A stretch of DNA of 64,000 nt, taken from CAVEFW01 sp963643505 (GTDB taxonomy: Bacteria; Actinomycetota; Coriobacteriia; Coriobacteriales; Eggerthellaceae). The notes under the pieces were generated by a model, which saw only the letters and a list, made by a program, of their open reading frames with translations, had not been told where the DNA came from and did not search any database. Shown piece after piece: positions 25,558 through 34,624 of the stretch (positions are counted from its first letter, which is position 1; each line of letters starts with the position of its first letter). The position numbers and the translations under genes were made by a program. Where the stretch lies: NCBI GenBank assembly GCA_963643505.1, contig CAVIKF010000002.1, positions 186,001-250,000 on the forward strand, given 5' to 3'.

Positions 25558-26598
25558 ATGGTGGAGAGGGAAGAAGAATACGAACTCGGCCAGGTCGTGA
25601 AGCTCGACCGCGGCTTCCCTCTTGTTAAGTTCTCCGATGGGAGCGAGGTGCGTTGTGAGCACGCGACAAACCTTGTGAAAAACGCTGCCAATCGGTGCGT
25701 CATCGGAGACAACGTGCGGGTGGCGCGTTCTGGAGAGCACGATGTGGGCATCGTTGTCTCGATAGCGCCGCGCAGCCGCGAGCTTTTGCGCAAAGATCCC
25801 GCGGAACAGGCGGTGCCCCAGGTCCTCGCTGCGAATTTTGATCGCGTCGTTATTGTCCAGCCGATTATCGAGGTCAATATGAAGCGTCTTGAACGCGAAT
25901 TGGTCCTTGCCCACCAGACCGGCGCCGATGTGACAATCGTTCTGACAAAGGCAGATTTGGCAGAGAAGGCCTCTTATTTGGACGAGACGGTTTCCGCCGT
26001 TTGCGACCTCGCCGGAAATGTTGGCGTATTCGTCGTGTCGGAGAGGGACGAGGAAAGCGTCAAGGCGGTGCGTGCGCTTATGCCGAAAGGAACCATGACG
26101 GTCCTGATGGGGCGTAGTGGTGTTGGCAAATCGAGCCTCGTTAACCTTTTGGTCGGAGAGCGCGTCCTAAAGACCAGCTCAGTGAGAAAGGGAGACGGCA
26201 AGGGACGCCACACCACGGTAAGTCGCGAAATAGTCGAGCTTCCCGACGGAGGTCTTGTCGTGGACATGCCGGGAGTTCGTGGTCTGGGCGTTTGGGAGGC
26301 CGAAGAGGGAATCCAGACAGCATTTCCGGATGTGGAGGAATTTGCGCAGAACTGTCGCTTTCGTGATTGCACGCACCGAAACGAGCCAGGATGCGCTGTT
26401 CGCAAGGCGGTTAAGATGGGGATATTGTCCCAAGATCGTCTCGATTCCTATCTGGGTCTCACGCTAGAGGTGAATGAGATGCGCAACCGCAAGGAGCAGG
26501 CCCGCAGGGCGTCTGGGGCGAAGACGTCTGACGAAAAGGCGGGCAAGGCCCACGGCCGGCGGCGCGGAAGGGGGAAACATCCCTCTTCCTTTGGATAG
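25558..26598 (+). CDS. rsgA: Small ribosomal subunit biogenesis GTPase RsgA
   Basis: RsgA is a circularly permuted GTPase that checks maturation of the 30S subunit. In 346 residues it has an N-terminal OB domain (about 1-85), the permuted G motifs in order G4 (VLTKADL, about 131), G1 (MGRSGVGKSSL, about 182), G3 (DMPGVRGLG, about 237), and a C-terminal zinc region CRFRDCTHRNEPGC (about 264-277). The tail is Lys/Arg/Gly-rich. The ATG follows the previous stop directly (TAGATG). The grouping with trkH is not a standard gene order. Confidence 0.94.
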   Translation: MVEREEEYELGQVVKLDRGFPLVKFSDGSEVRCEHATNLVKNAANRCVIGDNVRVARSGEHDVGIVVSIAPRSRELLRKDPAEQAVPQVLAANFDRVVIVQPIIEVNMKRLERELVLAHQTGADVTIVLTKADLAEKASYLDETVSAVCDLAGNVGVFVVSERDEESVKAVRALMPKGTMTVLMGRSGVGKSSLVNLLVGERVLKTSSVRKGDGKGRHTTVSREIVELPDGGLVVDMPGVRGLGVWEAEEGIQTAFPDVEEFAQNCRFRDCTHRNEPGCAVRKAVKMGILSQDRLDSYLGLTLEVNEMRNRKEQARRASGAKTSDEKAGKAHGRRRGRGKHPSSFG

Positions 26599-26665
26599 CT
26601 GGCAGTTATGTAGGTCGTGCGAAAAGTTCCATTCAACGGTACAATTAATTGGAATTTACATTCTT

Positions 26666-26694
26666 TTGGCATGCTGGCTCGATAGCTTTATATG
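26666..26694 (+). promoter_or_regulatory. Promoter of the glycosyltransferase gene
   Basis: TTGGCA (26666-26671), a 17-base spacer and TATATG (26689-26694) predict a start about 28 bases before the GTG start codon. Confidence 0.6.
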
Positions 26695-26729
26695 CGTGCC
26701 CAACAATAACAACATAAGGAGCGCAAGGC

Positions 26730-28271
26730 GTGAATCCAGCAATCATTATTCCCACATATGTCAGGGCGCGTGCCGCAAGTCTCGATGCCGGAGTGCTCCA
26801 GACCTATGATCACGCGACTCCTCTTGGCGCCCGCGGAGAGCTTGGTCGTTGTCTCGATTCTCTTCAGAACGTGTTGGGTGTTGGGCAGATCGTCGTCTTG
26901 GTTGCATGTGCCGACGATATTGCCGAGCGCGCCGAAAGCCAGGTCCATGCTATCTGCCGACAATTTCCAACCCTGCATACGGCCGTGTTCGGTCGCGCGG
27001 AGAATGAGCTCGTCCAACAACGTATGAGCCAACTGGGCCTCGGTACGATGTATGACGAGGTGGGCCTCGGTAGCTACGGCGCCATCAAGAATTTCGGTCT
27101 TGTCGTGGCACATGTCCTCGGCTTTGACTCCGTCGTGTTTATTGACGATGACGAGATCATCGACGATCCCGACTTCTTGGTCAAGGCGATGTACGGCTTG
27201 GGCAAGATGACCCGTAACGGCGTGCCCATCCTTGCGAAGTCCGGATACTATCTCAATAGCCAAGGTTCGTACAAGTCCTCCAGGAAGAGCTCTTGGGCCG
27301 ACCGCAATTGGCCGCAAACCGAGCTGTTTAACGAGTGGATTGAGCGTGCTATGGCTGGTAAGCGTCTCAGCAGGTCAAACCACACTTGTGGCGGATGCCT
27401 CGCCTTGAGCGAGGAGGCGTACAAGCGCGTTGCCTTCGACCCTTACATCTCTCGAGGCGAGGATCTCGACTACTTGCTGAATCTTCGCATGTATGGTTCG
27501 GACATGTGGTTTGATAACCAGTTGTACCTGCGACACAACCCTCCCCGCACCGGCAACCGAGCCCTGCGGTTCCGTCAAGACGTTTATCGTTGGACCTACG
27601 AGTACCGCAAGATGGAGTTCAGCCGAACCCAGATTGACTTGCTGCAGCTTAAGCCTTCCTCGTTGGAGCCTTATCCGGGACCGTTCCTTGACGCAAGTGT
27701 CATAAAGCGGCTCAAGAAAACGGCTCGCTCCCGCATGCTTACCGAAAGCGACAAGAGCTCCTACGGTGAGGCGTTGCGTGCTGCGAACGGCGAGGCTGAT
27801 GTGTATGCACAAAACCAATGCGGGCGTTATTTCCAACTGCAGTTCGTTTGGCCCGAGACCATGCTCCAACTCAAGGGCGATGCCATTTTGAGAGCAGCCC
27901 TCGTCCAGTCTGTGTCCCAACGCAGCGTTGCCGCCAAGTCGGCGCAGGCCGGTCTTGCTGAGGAAGAGCAGGCACCCGTGGAGTTGCCGAAGCGGACAAG
28001 GCGTGTGCCCCGACGTGACGAGCGCCCTCGTATGCGCAGCATCGAGGAGGAGTCTGCTGCTGCGGCTGCTGAGCGAGCCGCGGCGCTTGCTGCCGCATCC
28101 CAAGCAGAAGCGATTATTGCTGCTGCTGCCTCCGGCGCACAAGAGGCAGATGAGGAGGTTGCCGCACAGGCGCAACGTTCGTTTGAGAAAGACGGTTACG
28201 ACGGCGGGTTCGATCCTGGCGCGACAAGCGAAATCCGCCTGAACATCGCTGATTATTACGACGCGAACTAG
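26730..28271 (+). CDS. Glycosyltransferase family 2-like protein with Ala/Glu-rich tail
   Basis: A 513-residue protein with an N-terminal GT-A type nucleotide-sugar transferase fold: AIIIPTYVRARA at the start, metal-binding VFIDDDEII (about residue 137, acting as the DXD motif), and a downstream ED-type motif ISRGEDLDYLLNLRMYG (about 237). Residues 1-370 look folded. The last 140 residues are Ala/Glu/Arg-rich, with long runs of Ala, Glu and Gln that predict helix or disorder. No membrane segment is present, so it is cytosolic. AAGGAG lies 8 bases before the GTG start. Donor and acceptor are unknown. The TauE-type gene follows after 12 bases. Confidence 0.8.
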   Translation: MNPAIIIPTYVRARAASLDAGVLQTYDHATPLGARGELGRCLDSLQNVLGVGQIVVLVACADDIAERAESQVHAICRQFPTLHTAVFGRAENELVQQRMSQLGLGTMYDEVGLGSYGAIKNFGLVVAHVLGFDSVVFIDDDEIIDDPDFLVKAMYGLGKMTRNGVPILAKSGYYLNSQGSYKSSRKSSWADRNWPQTELFNEWIERAMAGKRLSRSNHTCGGCLALSEEAYKRVAFDPYISRGEDLDYLLNLRMYGSDMWFDNQLYLRHNPPRTGNRALRFRQDVYRWTYEYRKMEFSRTQIDLLQLKPSSLEPYPGPFLDASVIKRLKKTARSRMLTESDKSSYGEALRAANGEADVYAQNQCGRYFQLQFVWPETMLQLKGDAILRAALVQSVSQRSVAAKSAQAGLAEEEQAPVELPKRTRRVPRRDERPRMRSIEEESAAAAAERAAALAAASQAEAIIAAAASGAQEADEEVAAQAQRSFEKDGYDGGFDPGATSEIRLNIADYYDAN

Positions 28272-28283
28272 CGAGGCGCATCG

Positions 28284-29105
28284 ATGGATGTCGTTTTTGT
28301 AGGCATCGCGCTCGCGCTTGCCGGCGTCGTCATCGGGATTTTTTCGGGAATGCTTGGAATCGGAGGGGGAACCGTCATGGTCCCGCTTCTTCGCATCGCG
28401 TTCGGCTTTCCGGCGATCTCGGCGACGGCGACTTCGTTGTTTGTCATCATCCCTACGTCTGTGTCGGGCGCTTTGTCCCATCTTCGTCGCGGCACCTGCC
28501 TTGTCAAACTTGGTCTCGCTCTTGGTGTCGGCGGCGCTATAAGTTCGTCCCTGGGCGTATTGTTGGCCGATCGTTCCCCTTCGTGGGCGATTATGCTGGT
28601 GGCGGCTGTGGTTATCGCCTACTCCGCGGTAACTATGCTACGCAAGGCGATCAAGCTTCCGAAGAAGGGCGAGGTTTCTACGAACGCGGTCTCCTCTTCT
28701 GCCGTGACGACCGATTCCGGTGAAGTAAGGCTTTCGGGGAAGGATCTCCTTGGAGGTGTTGGAATTGGCCTTGTCGCAGGATTTGCTTCAGGTTATGTCG
28801 GCGTCGGCGGCGGTTTTATCATGGTGCCTCTCATGACGAGCCTGCTCCACATCCCCATTCGGAAGGCGTCGGGTACGTCGCTGGTCGCCATCATCATCTT
28901 GGCGATACCGAGCGTTATCGAGTATTGCCTGCTTGGGCATGTAGACTATCTTGCGGGCATCATGCTTACGGTCGGAACGATTCCTGGTGCCGTTCTCGGC
29001 ACAAAGTTGGGTGCGATGGTAAACGAGCGGGCGTTGCGCTTTGTCTTCGCCGGTTTCCTAGGTATTGCTGCCGTTCTGCTCGTTGTGCGGGAGTTTGCCT
29101 TCTAG
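28284..29105 (+). CDS. TauE/SafE-type membrane transporter
   Basis: A 273-residue integral membrane protein with about eight helices in two repeats, each starting with a Gly-rich signature: GIFSGMLGIGGGTVMVPLL (about residues 18-36) and AGFASGYVGVGGGFIMVPLM (about 171-190). These are diagnostic of the TauE/SafE family, which exports sulfite, sulfoacetate or other small organic anions. No sulfur-metabolism gene lies nearby, so the substrate is open. It follows the glycosyltransferase closely and converges with the kinase gene. Confidence 0.9.
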   Translation: MDVVFVGIALALAGVVIGIFSGMLGIGGGTVMVPLLRIAFGFPAISATATSLFVIIPTSVSGALSHLRRGTCLVKLGLALGVGGAISSSLGVLLADRSPSWAIMLVAAVVIAYSAVTMLRKAIKLPKKGEVSTNAVSSSAVTTDSGEVRLSGKDLLGGVGIGLVAGFASGYVGVGGGFIMVPLMTSLLHIPIRKASGTSLVAIIILAIPSVIEYCLLGHVDYLAGIMLTVGTIPGAVLGTKLGAMVNERALRFVFAGFLGIAAVLLVVREFAF

Positions 29106-29118
29106 GGCCTTTTGCCTT

Positions 29119-30912
29119 CTAGGAACTCTCGCCTTTCTCCTCTTCGTCGAGAACCGCTTCGGAGAACACGGCAAACGCTTTTTCCCACTCCTCGTCTGAT
29201 AGGTCTTTGACGTGGGCCATTTCTTCCTCGTAATCCCAATCATCGTCGAAGTCTTCCCCTACCCCATCATCTTGGTTGAGGAGGTCAATATGGGAAAGGT
29301 CCTCGCGGAACTTGTCGGCAACGCCGGTCGTCTCGCTTTGTGCGGCGACGTTGTTCATGGAGCGAACCTCGGCGGAGGAGACAGTCTCGGCGGATGCCGC
29401 TGCTGCCGCGACAAGGCTTTCGCTCGCGCTTGAGAACACCTCTCCTGCAGAGGTGGAACCGAGCGGGTCCGCAGGTGCCATGCCGCTCATTTGGGCCGCA
29501 GAGCTCGCGATGGTGTCAGCGACGCTTTGTCCGTGAACGACGGTGCCATTCTCGGGATTGTTGCTGGCGTTCATGAGGTTTTTGAGGTTCTCGGAGTCGA
29601 GGTTCATGACAAGCCTGATGGTGGTTCCTTGGCCAAGCTCGCTGTCGACCTCCATGTGGGATCCTTCGCCGAAGTAGCCTTCCACACGATCGTGGACGTT
29701 CTTGACCGCGATGCCAAGGCCTGTTTCCGAGCTGGGGTGGAGGATGGAAAGACGGTGCTCCTCGTCCATGCCTACTCCGTCGTCAGCAACGGAGAGGATA
29801 AGAAAGTTTTCCTGCTTCTCCGCAGTGACCTTGATGGTGAGCATGCGGTCGGTGGGCCGAGCGTGGCGAACCGCGTTCTCAACAAGGGGCTGGATCAGGA
29901 ATGCGGGAATGAGCATATCCTCGACGTCGTCGTCGAAGCTGACGGACAGGCGTAGGTGGTCTTCGCCAAAGCGCGCGAGCTCAAAGTAGAAGTAGCGCAT
30001 AGTCTGCTCGACCTCGCGAGACAAGGCGACGAGATCTCCGGTGTCTTCGAGGGTGTGGCGATAGAAGGTTGCAAACTCACGCAACAAGACGCGAGCACGT
30101 TCGGGGTCGGTTCGCACAAACGAAGCGATTGTGTTGATGGTGTTGAACAGGAAGTGTGGATTAATCTGGGCTTGGAGGGCTTTGAGCTCCATGCTTGTCG
30201 TGAGCTTGGTCTGCTCCTCGAGGGCTTCTGCGGAGAGTTGGGTCGAGAGAAGGTGCCCAAAACCGTAGGCGATGGTGCGTTGGGTGTTGCTGATCTGACG
30301 CGGGTGGCGATAGTAGAACTTGAGTGTGCCGAACACCGATCGACCGCGGGTCAGAGGGACAACGATGGCAGCGCGAATCACGCGCGGCTCGAACGGGAAG
30401 CCGATCTCCTCAGCGGAGGTGAACGTCAAAGGCTTGCCTGTCTCGACGACTTGTTCGGTCGCGCGAGTCTGGATGGGGCCGCCTGCGGGGTTGTCTACCT
30501 CGGAGAAGCCAGCATAGCCCAGAACGGTTTCCCTGTTGGTGATCGCGACCGCGACGGCGGCTGACTTGGGAAGCAACATCTCGCAAACCTCTTGGGCGGA
30601 ATCGCTATCGAGGCCGCATTGTATGCGGTCAAGCATCTGGCGTGCCAAAGCGAGCATCTCCTCGGTTTGGCGGGCGCGGACGGAGTCGGGGTTGCTCGTG
30701 ACCCATATAATTCCGACAACGGACACGGTGAAGACGATGCCGGTAAACAACAAGGTCCAACTAGAGCCTTCGTGGCATGAGAGCTGCCAGATGAGCAACG
30801 TCCCGGAAAGGACCGCGAAGAAAAACGCGGTGAACTCGGAAAAGAGGACAGACGCGGTGTAGTTTTGCGGCCGGTTGAGAAAGTCGTCCTTCTCGTTTAC
30901 GGGAATCGGCAT
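29119..30912 (-). CDS. LytS-type sensor histidine kinase with GAF-like domain and acidic tail
   Basis: This is a 597-residue membrane histidine kinase. Two membrane helices (about residues 28-75) are followed by a short linker and a GAF-like sensor domain (about 90-210). The His_kinase domain has LQAQINPHFLFNTINTI (phospho-acceptor His near 252), and the ATPase has VENAVRHARP (about 332), VADDGVGMD (about 363) and GLGIAVKNV. This is the LytS/YehU class, which signals to LytTR regulators. After the kinase (about 430) come 165 residues rich in Ser, Ala, Asn and acids, ending in Asp/Glu runs, an unusual tail. ATG 30912 was chosen for AGGAG upstream; TTG 30927 lacks one. The only LytTR regulator in the window is at 7042. 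Confidence 0.9.
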   Translation of the reverse strand: MPIPVNEKDDFLNRPQNYTASVLFSEFTAFFFAVLSGTLLIWQLSCHEGSSWTLLFTGIVFTVSVVGIIWVTSNPDSVRARQTEEMLALARQMLDRIQCGLDSDSAQEVCEMLLPKSAAVAVAITNRETVLGYAGFSEVDNPAGGPIQTRATEQVVETGKPLTFTSAEEIGFPFEPRVIRAAIVVPLTRGRSVFGTLKFYYRHPRQISNTQRTIAYGFGHLLSTQLSAEALEEQTKLTTSMELKALQAQINPHFLFNTINTIASFVRTDPERARVLLREFATFYRHTLEDTGDLVALSREVEQTMRYFYFELARFGEDHLRLSVSFDDDVEDMLIPAFLIQPLVENAVRHARPTDRMLTIKVTAEKQENFLILSVADDGVGMDEEHRLSILHPSSETGLGIAVKNVHDRVEGYFGEGSHMEVDSELGQGTTIRLVMNLDSENLKNLMNASNNPENGTVVHGQSVADTIASSAAQMSGMAPADPLGSTSAGEVFSSASESLVAAAAASAETVSSAEVRSMNNVAAQSETTGVADKFREDLSHIDLLNQDDGVGEDFDDDWDYEEEMAHVKDLSDEEWEKAFAVFSEAVLDEEEKGESS

Positions 30913-31056
30913 GGGGGCTCCTGTCAAATGTGCTACGCACGGATTGTGGGACTTGTTTTTCCGATATGGTAATTCACCGACAACGGGATTGGCGCCAACA
31001 ACATGGAATACATTTGGGTTTTATACGTTGGAAACCTGTTTGCCGTTAGGTGCCAC

Positions 31057-31062
31057 TATACT
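31057..31062 (+). promoter_or_regulatory. -10 box before citrate synthase
   Basis: TATACT lies 95 bases before the ATG; candidate -35 boxes are at poor spacing, so only the -10 is called. The 244-base divergent gap shows no further recognisable element. Confidence 0.4.
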
Positions 31063-31156
31063 CTTGGCAAGCGAAGAATCCACATCCCATCTCGCGATTC
31101 ACTTTCTCGTACATCAAACAGAGATTTCCGTCGAGGGACCATACCAAGGAGGCGCT

Positions 31157-32515
31157 ATGGCAAAAGAGGCCGAAAAGCTCAAGCTTTACCAAAACTTTGA
31201 AGAGTTGAACTACATCGACCCGGAAACCTACCGACGTTTCGACGTGAAACGCGGCCTGCGTAATGCCGACGGCACCGGTGTCATCGCCGGCATCACAAAC
31301 ATATCCAACGTACATGGCTACCTCATGTCGGACGGCATCAAGTTTCCCGACGATGGCTTGCTGCGCTACCGTGGCTATGACTTGTACGACCTTTTGCAAG
31401 ACCCATCTCCCGATCGTCGCTACCGCTACGAGGAGATCTCGTACCTGCTCATGACGGGCCAGTTGCCGACACAAACACAACTCGACGAGTTCAATGTCGC
31501 TATGGAGAGCCAACGCTCCCTGCCTGATGGGTTTATCGCCTCTATTGCGTTGCGCGATACGCCGCCCGATATCATGAACGTTCTTGAACGCTCAATCACG
31601 CTGCTTTATTCCTACGATGAAAAGGCGGAGGATCGTTCAAACGAACACGAGGTCATGACTGCGATCTCGATCATTTCCCGTCTCCCCCGAATCATGGTCT
31701 TGTCGTACTACTCGATGCTGTCTCGCTATCACGGCGGCTCATTTATCATGCATCCGTACATCCCCGGCCAGTCGACCGCCGAGACGATTTTGTCGATGTT
31801 GCGTCCCGATCGCAGTTTCACCAAGGAAGAGGCGGCGATGCTCGATGTCATGCTGTGCTTGCACGCGGAACACGGCGGCGGCAACAATTCTACGTTTACC
31901 GTCCGCGTCATGTCTTCGGCGGACACCGATCCCTACTCCGTATACGCGGCGGCGCTCGGCTCTTTGAAGGGCAAGCGTCATGGCGGCGCGAACGCCCAGG
32001 TCAACGCCATGCATGAGGATATCAAGGCGCACGTCAAGGATTGGTCCAACGAGGACGAGCTCGCCTCTTATCTTGCGAAGATTGTCAACAAGGAGGCGTT
32101 TGACAAGACCGGCCTCATCTATGGCATGGGTCATGCGGTCTACACGAAGTCCGATCCACGTGCGGTGTTGCTCAAGCGTTTCGCTGACAGCCTCGCGATT
32201 GGCACGAGGTTCGAGGAGGAGTACAACCTCTTGCGTTCCATCGAGCGGTTGGCTCCAGACGTCATCTTGGCCGAGAAGGGGACGAAGAAGGACTTCTGTG
32301 CGAACGTCGATATGTATTCGGGGTTCGTTTATCGCATGATGAATATCCCCTCCGACCTGTTCACGCCTTTGTTTGCATGCGCGAGGATGTCTGGTTGGGC
32401 GGCGCATCGTTTCGAGGAGATCTTGAGTGGCAAACGCATCATCCGCCCCGCTTACAAAAACGTTCACAACCACACGCGCCATTACATCCCTATGGAGGAA
32501 CGTGAAACGTGGTGA
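31157..32515 (+). CDS. Citrate synthase
   Basis: Condenses acetyl-CoA and oxaloacetate to citrate, probably feeding glutamate synthesis. In 452 residues the catalytic elements are visible: LHAEHGGGNNSTFTVRVMSS (about 235-254, substrate His), GSLKGKRHGGANAQVN (about 269), YGMGHAVYTKSDPRA (about 322, second catalytic His) and VDMYSGFVYR (about 385, catalytic Asp). An N-terminal extension with FEELNYIDPETYRRFDVKRG is typical of a subgroup of bacterial citrate/2-methylcitrate synthases, and methylcitrate activity cannot be excluded. AAGGAGG precedes ATG 31157. Confidence 0.9.
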   Translation: MAKEAEKLKLYQNFEELNYIDPETYRRFDVKRGLRNADGTGVIAGITNISNVHGYLMSDGIKFPDDGLLRYRGYDLYDLLQDPSPDRRYRYEEISYLLMTGQLPTQTQLDEFNVAMESQRSLPDGFIASIALRDTPPDIMNVLERSITLLYSYDEKAEDRSNEHEVMTAISIISRLPRIMVLSYYSMLSRYHGGSFIMHPYIPGQSTAETILSMLRPDRSFTKEEAAMLDVMLCLHAEHGGGNNSTFTVRVMSSADTDPYSVYAAALGSLKGKRHGGANAQVNAMHEDIKAHVKDWSNEDELASYLAKIVNKEAFDKTGLIYGMGHAVYTKSDPRAVLLKRFADSLAIGTRFEEEYNLLRSIERLAPDVILAEKGTKKDFCANVDMYSGFVYRMMNIPSDLFTPLFACARMSGWAAHRFEEILSGKRIIRPAYKNVHNHTRHYIPMEERETW

Positions 32516-32632
32516 TCGACTGGGAGTACGCGGGCGTTTCGCAGGTTAGCGCAGGTGCATGCGAGCGCTTCCCAGGGCGGGCGCGGAACCTGGTTTATGG
32601 GGAGCTGAGCAAATCCCGAAAGATTGCCTTTT

Positions 32633-32661
32633 CAAGAAAAGGACCCCTTTGCAGGGGTCCT
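32633..32661 (-). terminator. Terminator of tRNA-Ser(TGA)
   Basis: On the minus strand AGGACCCC/GGGGTCCT with a 6-base loop is followed by TTTTC, ten bases after the tRNA. It may also serve citrate synthase from the other side. Confidence 0.75.
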
Positions 32662-32670
32662 GATGTTTTC

Positions 32671-32758
32671 TGGCGGAGGATGTAGGATTTGAACCCACGG
32701 AACCTCTCGGCTCAACAGTTTTCAAGACTGCCGCCTTAAACCACTCGGCCAATCCTCC
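32671..32758 (-). tRNA. tRNA-Ser (anticodon TGA)
   Basis: On the minus strand the gene begins GGAGGAT, has anticodon loop CTTGAAA (TGA), a long class II variable arm (GAGCCGAGAGGTTC region), T-loop TTCAAAT, and discriminator G with an encoded CCA. Confidence 0.96.
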
Positions 32759-32804
32759 AATTGGAATCCGCATCGGTGGGAATCCGACATTGCAAAGAAT
32801 ACCA

Positions 32805-32810
32805 TATAAT
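32805..32810 (+). promoter_or_regulatory. -10 box of tadA, leaderless arrangement
   Basis: A perfect TATAAT ends 6 bases before the tadA ATG, placing the transcription start at or next to the start codon. No Shine-Dalgarno sequence precedes the ATG. The -35 region is weak. Confidence 0.55.
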
Positions 32811-32816
32811 GCAGCC

Positions 32817-33443
32817 ATGGAAATTGAAGCACATAGCAAAACGGAGTCTCGAAACAGAGCTCCTGCGGCAGGGTGCGAGTTGGTGAGTTGCCGACTCGAT
32901 GACGAGCTCTATATGAGTATGGCGTTGGAAGAGGCGAGGCGCGCGGCGTCTTTAGGGGAGGTTCCCATCGGGGCAGTCGTCGTGTTTGACCCGGTTGACC
33001 CATCGACGCGAAGATACCTCAATGACAAACCTCGCGTCTTGGCTCGCGGGTGCAACCTTCGCGAGACAACCAACGATCCTGCTGGGCATGCTGAGTTTTT
33101 GGCCATGAAGCAGGCCAGCGATGAGCTCGGCGTTTGGCGTTTGACGGGATGTACCGTGTATGTGACGCTCGAGCCTTGTGTTATGTGCGCCGGTTTGATG
33201 CATCAAGCAAGAATCGATCGGTGTGTGTATGGTGCGTCGGACGCAAAGGCGGGTGCTCTCGGTACGTTGTATAGTATTCATGCCGATGAGCGCCTCAACC
33301 ACACATATCCGGTAACACCTGGCGTGCTTGAGGAAGAGTGCGCGCAAGAGTTGAAGGCGTTTTTCAAGCTTCGAAGGAAAGAGCGCAAAGCGGACAAACG
33401 GGCGCGACGCGCCAATGAGATAGACGAGGTCGTCGATGAGTGA
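32817..33443 (+). CDS. tadA: tRNA-specific adenosine deaminase TadA
   Basis: TadA converts A34 to inosine in tRNA-Arg(ACG), which is encoded at 5.9 kb. The zinc deaminase motifs are GHAEFLAMK (about residue 89; His ligand, catalytic Glu) and LEPCVMCAGLM (about 118; two Cys ligands). At 208 residues it is longer than the usual 150-170: it has about 35 extra N-terminal residues, an insertion near residues 60-75 (DPVDPSTRRYLNDKPRV) and a basic C-terminal tail (FFKLRRKERKADKRARR). ATG 32817 fits the promoter placement. It overlaps ispE by 8 bases. Confidence 0.92.
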   Translation: MEIEAHSKTESRNRAPAAGCELVSCRLDDELYMSMALEEARRAASLGEVPIGAVVVFDPVDPSTRRYLNDKPRVLARGCNLRETTNDPAGHAEFLAMKQASDELGVWRLTGCTVYVTLEPCVMCAGLMHQARIDRCVYGASDAKAGALGTLYSIHADERLNHTYPVTPGVLEEECAQELKAFFKLRRKERKADKRARRANEIDEVVDE

Positions 33444-34503
33444 TCGAAACGAAAGCAAGAGTTTGATGGGCGAGGAGTGCGTTACTCGCGAGGATGGCGC
33501 AATTGACATGATCGCGTTTGCCCGCGAGGCCACCATTCGCGACCAGATGAGCACCTATGCAGGAAGTGTCAAAGTTGTCGCCCCGGCAAAGGTGAACCTT
33601 TTGCTCAACATCGGTGCGAAAAGGGAAGACGGCTACCATGATGTCGACACGATTGTTCATGCCCTTATGCTGCATGACGTCCTTTACGTTCGTACGCGCC
33701 CCTTGGAGGAGATGCTCGAGGGTCCCTCCATTGGCAATGCTGCCGACACGTCCGATCTTCCCGAGGTGCGTATTGTCGCGGTTGGATGTGGGGGGGTTGA
33801 GCCTCCGATGATTCCGACCGAGGAAAACATCGTTTACAAAGCGATCCGTATGTTTGCGCAGGAGGTCGGAATGGGACGTGGGGAGTGTGTCGAGGTTCGC
33901 CTCGAAAAGCACATACCCCACCAGGCCGGTTTAGGCGGAGGTTCCTCTGATGCGGCCGCGGCCCTTGTCGGCTTGGCTTCACTGTGGGGTATCCCCGCTG
34001 GTGACTTGCGTATTCGCGCATGTGCCGAACGTCTCGGTACCGACGTGGCGTTCTTTCTTGATGGAGGTTGCGCACGATACTCGGGCACGGGTTCGACGTT
34101 GGAGGAGAGGATCAAGACCGACAACAGCAACGTCGTTCTTGTGAAACCTCCCGCGGGGTTGTCCACGGCTGGTGTGTATCGGGAATTTGATGTAAGTCCC
34201 GAGCCTGTATCCGAGGAGGCGGCGAGCCAGCGGCCTGTGAGTGCGAAGGACGTTATTCGTGCCAACAACCTCGGTGCGCCGGCGTATCGCCTTATGCCCA
34301 TGCTTGGCGCCCTCGAGGAGTGGCTCAAGGAACAATCCTGCGTTACCGATGTCTTGTTGTGCGGGAGCGGTTCCACGATGTGCGCCTTTTGCGACAACTT
34401 CCAAAATGCCATGCGCTTGTCCGCTGTGGCTCAATCTCAGGGCTATTGGACGCGTGCGACGACGCTTGCAAACCTTCGTGCGGCGGTCGTTCCTCGAAAA
34501 TAG
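33436..34503 (+). CDS. ispE: 4-diphosphocytidyl-2-C-methyl-D-erythritol kinase IspE
   Basis: A GHMP-family kinase of the non-mevalonate isoprenoid pathway that phosphorylates CDP-methylerythritol. The substrate motif APAKVNLLLNIG (about residues 49-60), the ATP loop HQAGLGGGSSDAAAALVG (about 162) and the C-terminal CGSGSTMCAF (about 312) are all present. The 355-residue protein has about 45 extra N-terminal residues and an insertion around residues 93-130. The first ATG overlaps the end of tadA and has GAGG at a good spacing, so the long form seems real; internal ATGs (33508, 33547) lack sites. Confidence 0.92.
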   Translation: MSDRNESKSLMGEECVTREDGAIDMIAFAREATIRDQMSTYAGSVKVVAPAKVNLLLNIGAKREDGYHDVDTIVHALMLHDVLYVRTRPLEEMLEGPSIGNAADTSDLPEVRIVAVGCGGVEPPMIPTEENIVYKAIRMFAQEVGMGRGECVEVRLEKHIPHQAGLGGGSSDAAAALVGLASLWGIPAGDLRIRACAERLGTDVAFFLDGGCARYSGTGSTLEERIKTDNSNVVLVKPPAGLSTAGVYREFDVSPEPVSEEAASQRPVSAKDVIRANNLGAPAYRLMPMLGALEEWLKEQSCVTDVLLCGSGSTMCAFCDNFQNAMRLSAVAQSQGYWTRATTLANLRAAVVPRK

Positions 34504-34529
34504 TTCGCACTGCGTGGTTGCACAGAAAA

Positions 34530-34562
34530 GAAAGAGGCGCCAAGGATGGCGCTTCTTTTTCT
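34530..34562. terminator. Probable bidirectional terminator
   Basis: AAGAGGCGCC and GGCGCTTCTTTTT form an imperfect stem with T-runs on both strands, serving ispE on one side and perhaps tRNA-Arg(CCT) on the other. Confidence 0.6.
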
Positions 34563-34624
34563 CGTCTGACCGATACCCACAAGACGAAATATCCGTATGA
34601 CAGTTGCCAGATGTCAGGTTTTGA

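Noticed and set aside
31236..31250. A second possible parS site, GTTTCGACGTGAAAC, in citrate synthase.
   Set aside because: The arms are separated by an extra base, so the palindrome is out of register with the parS consensus.
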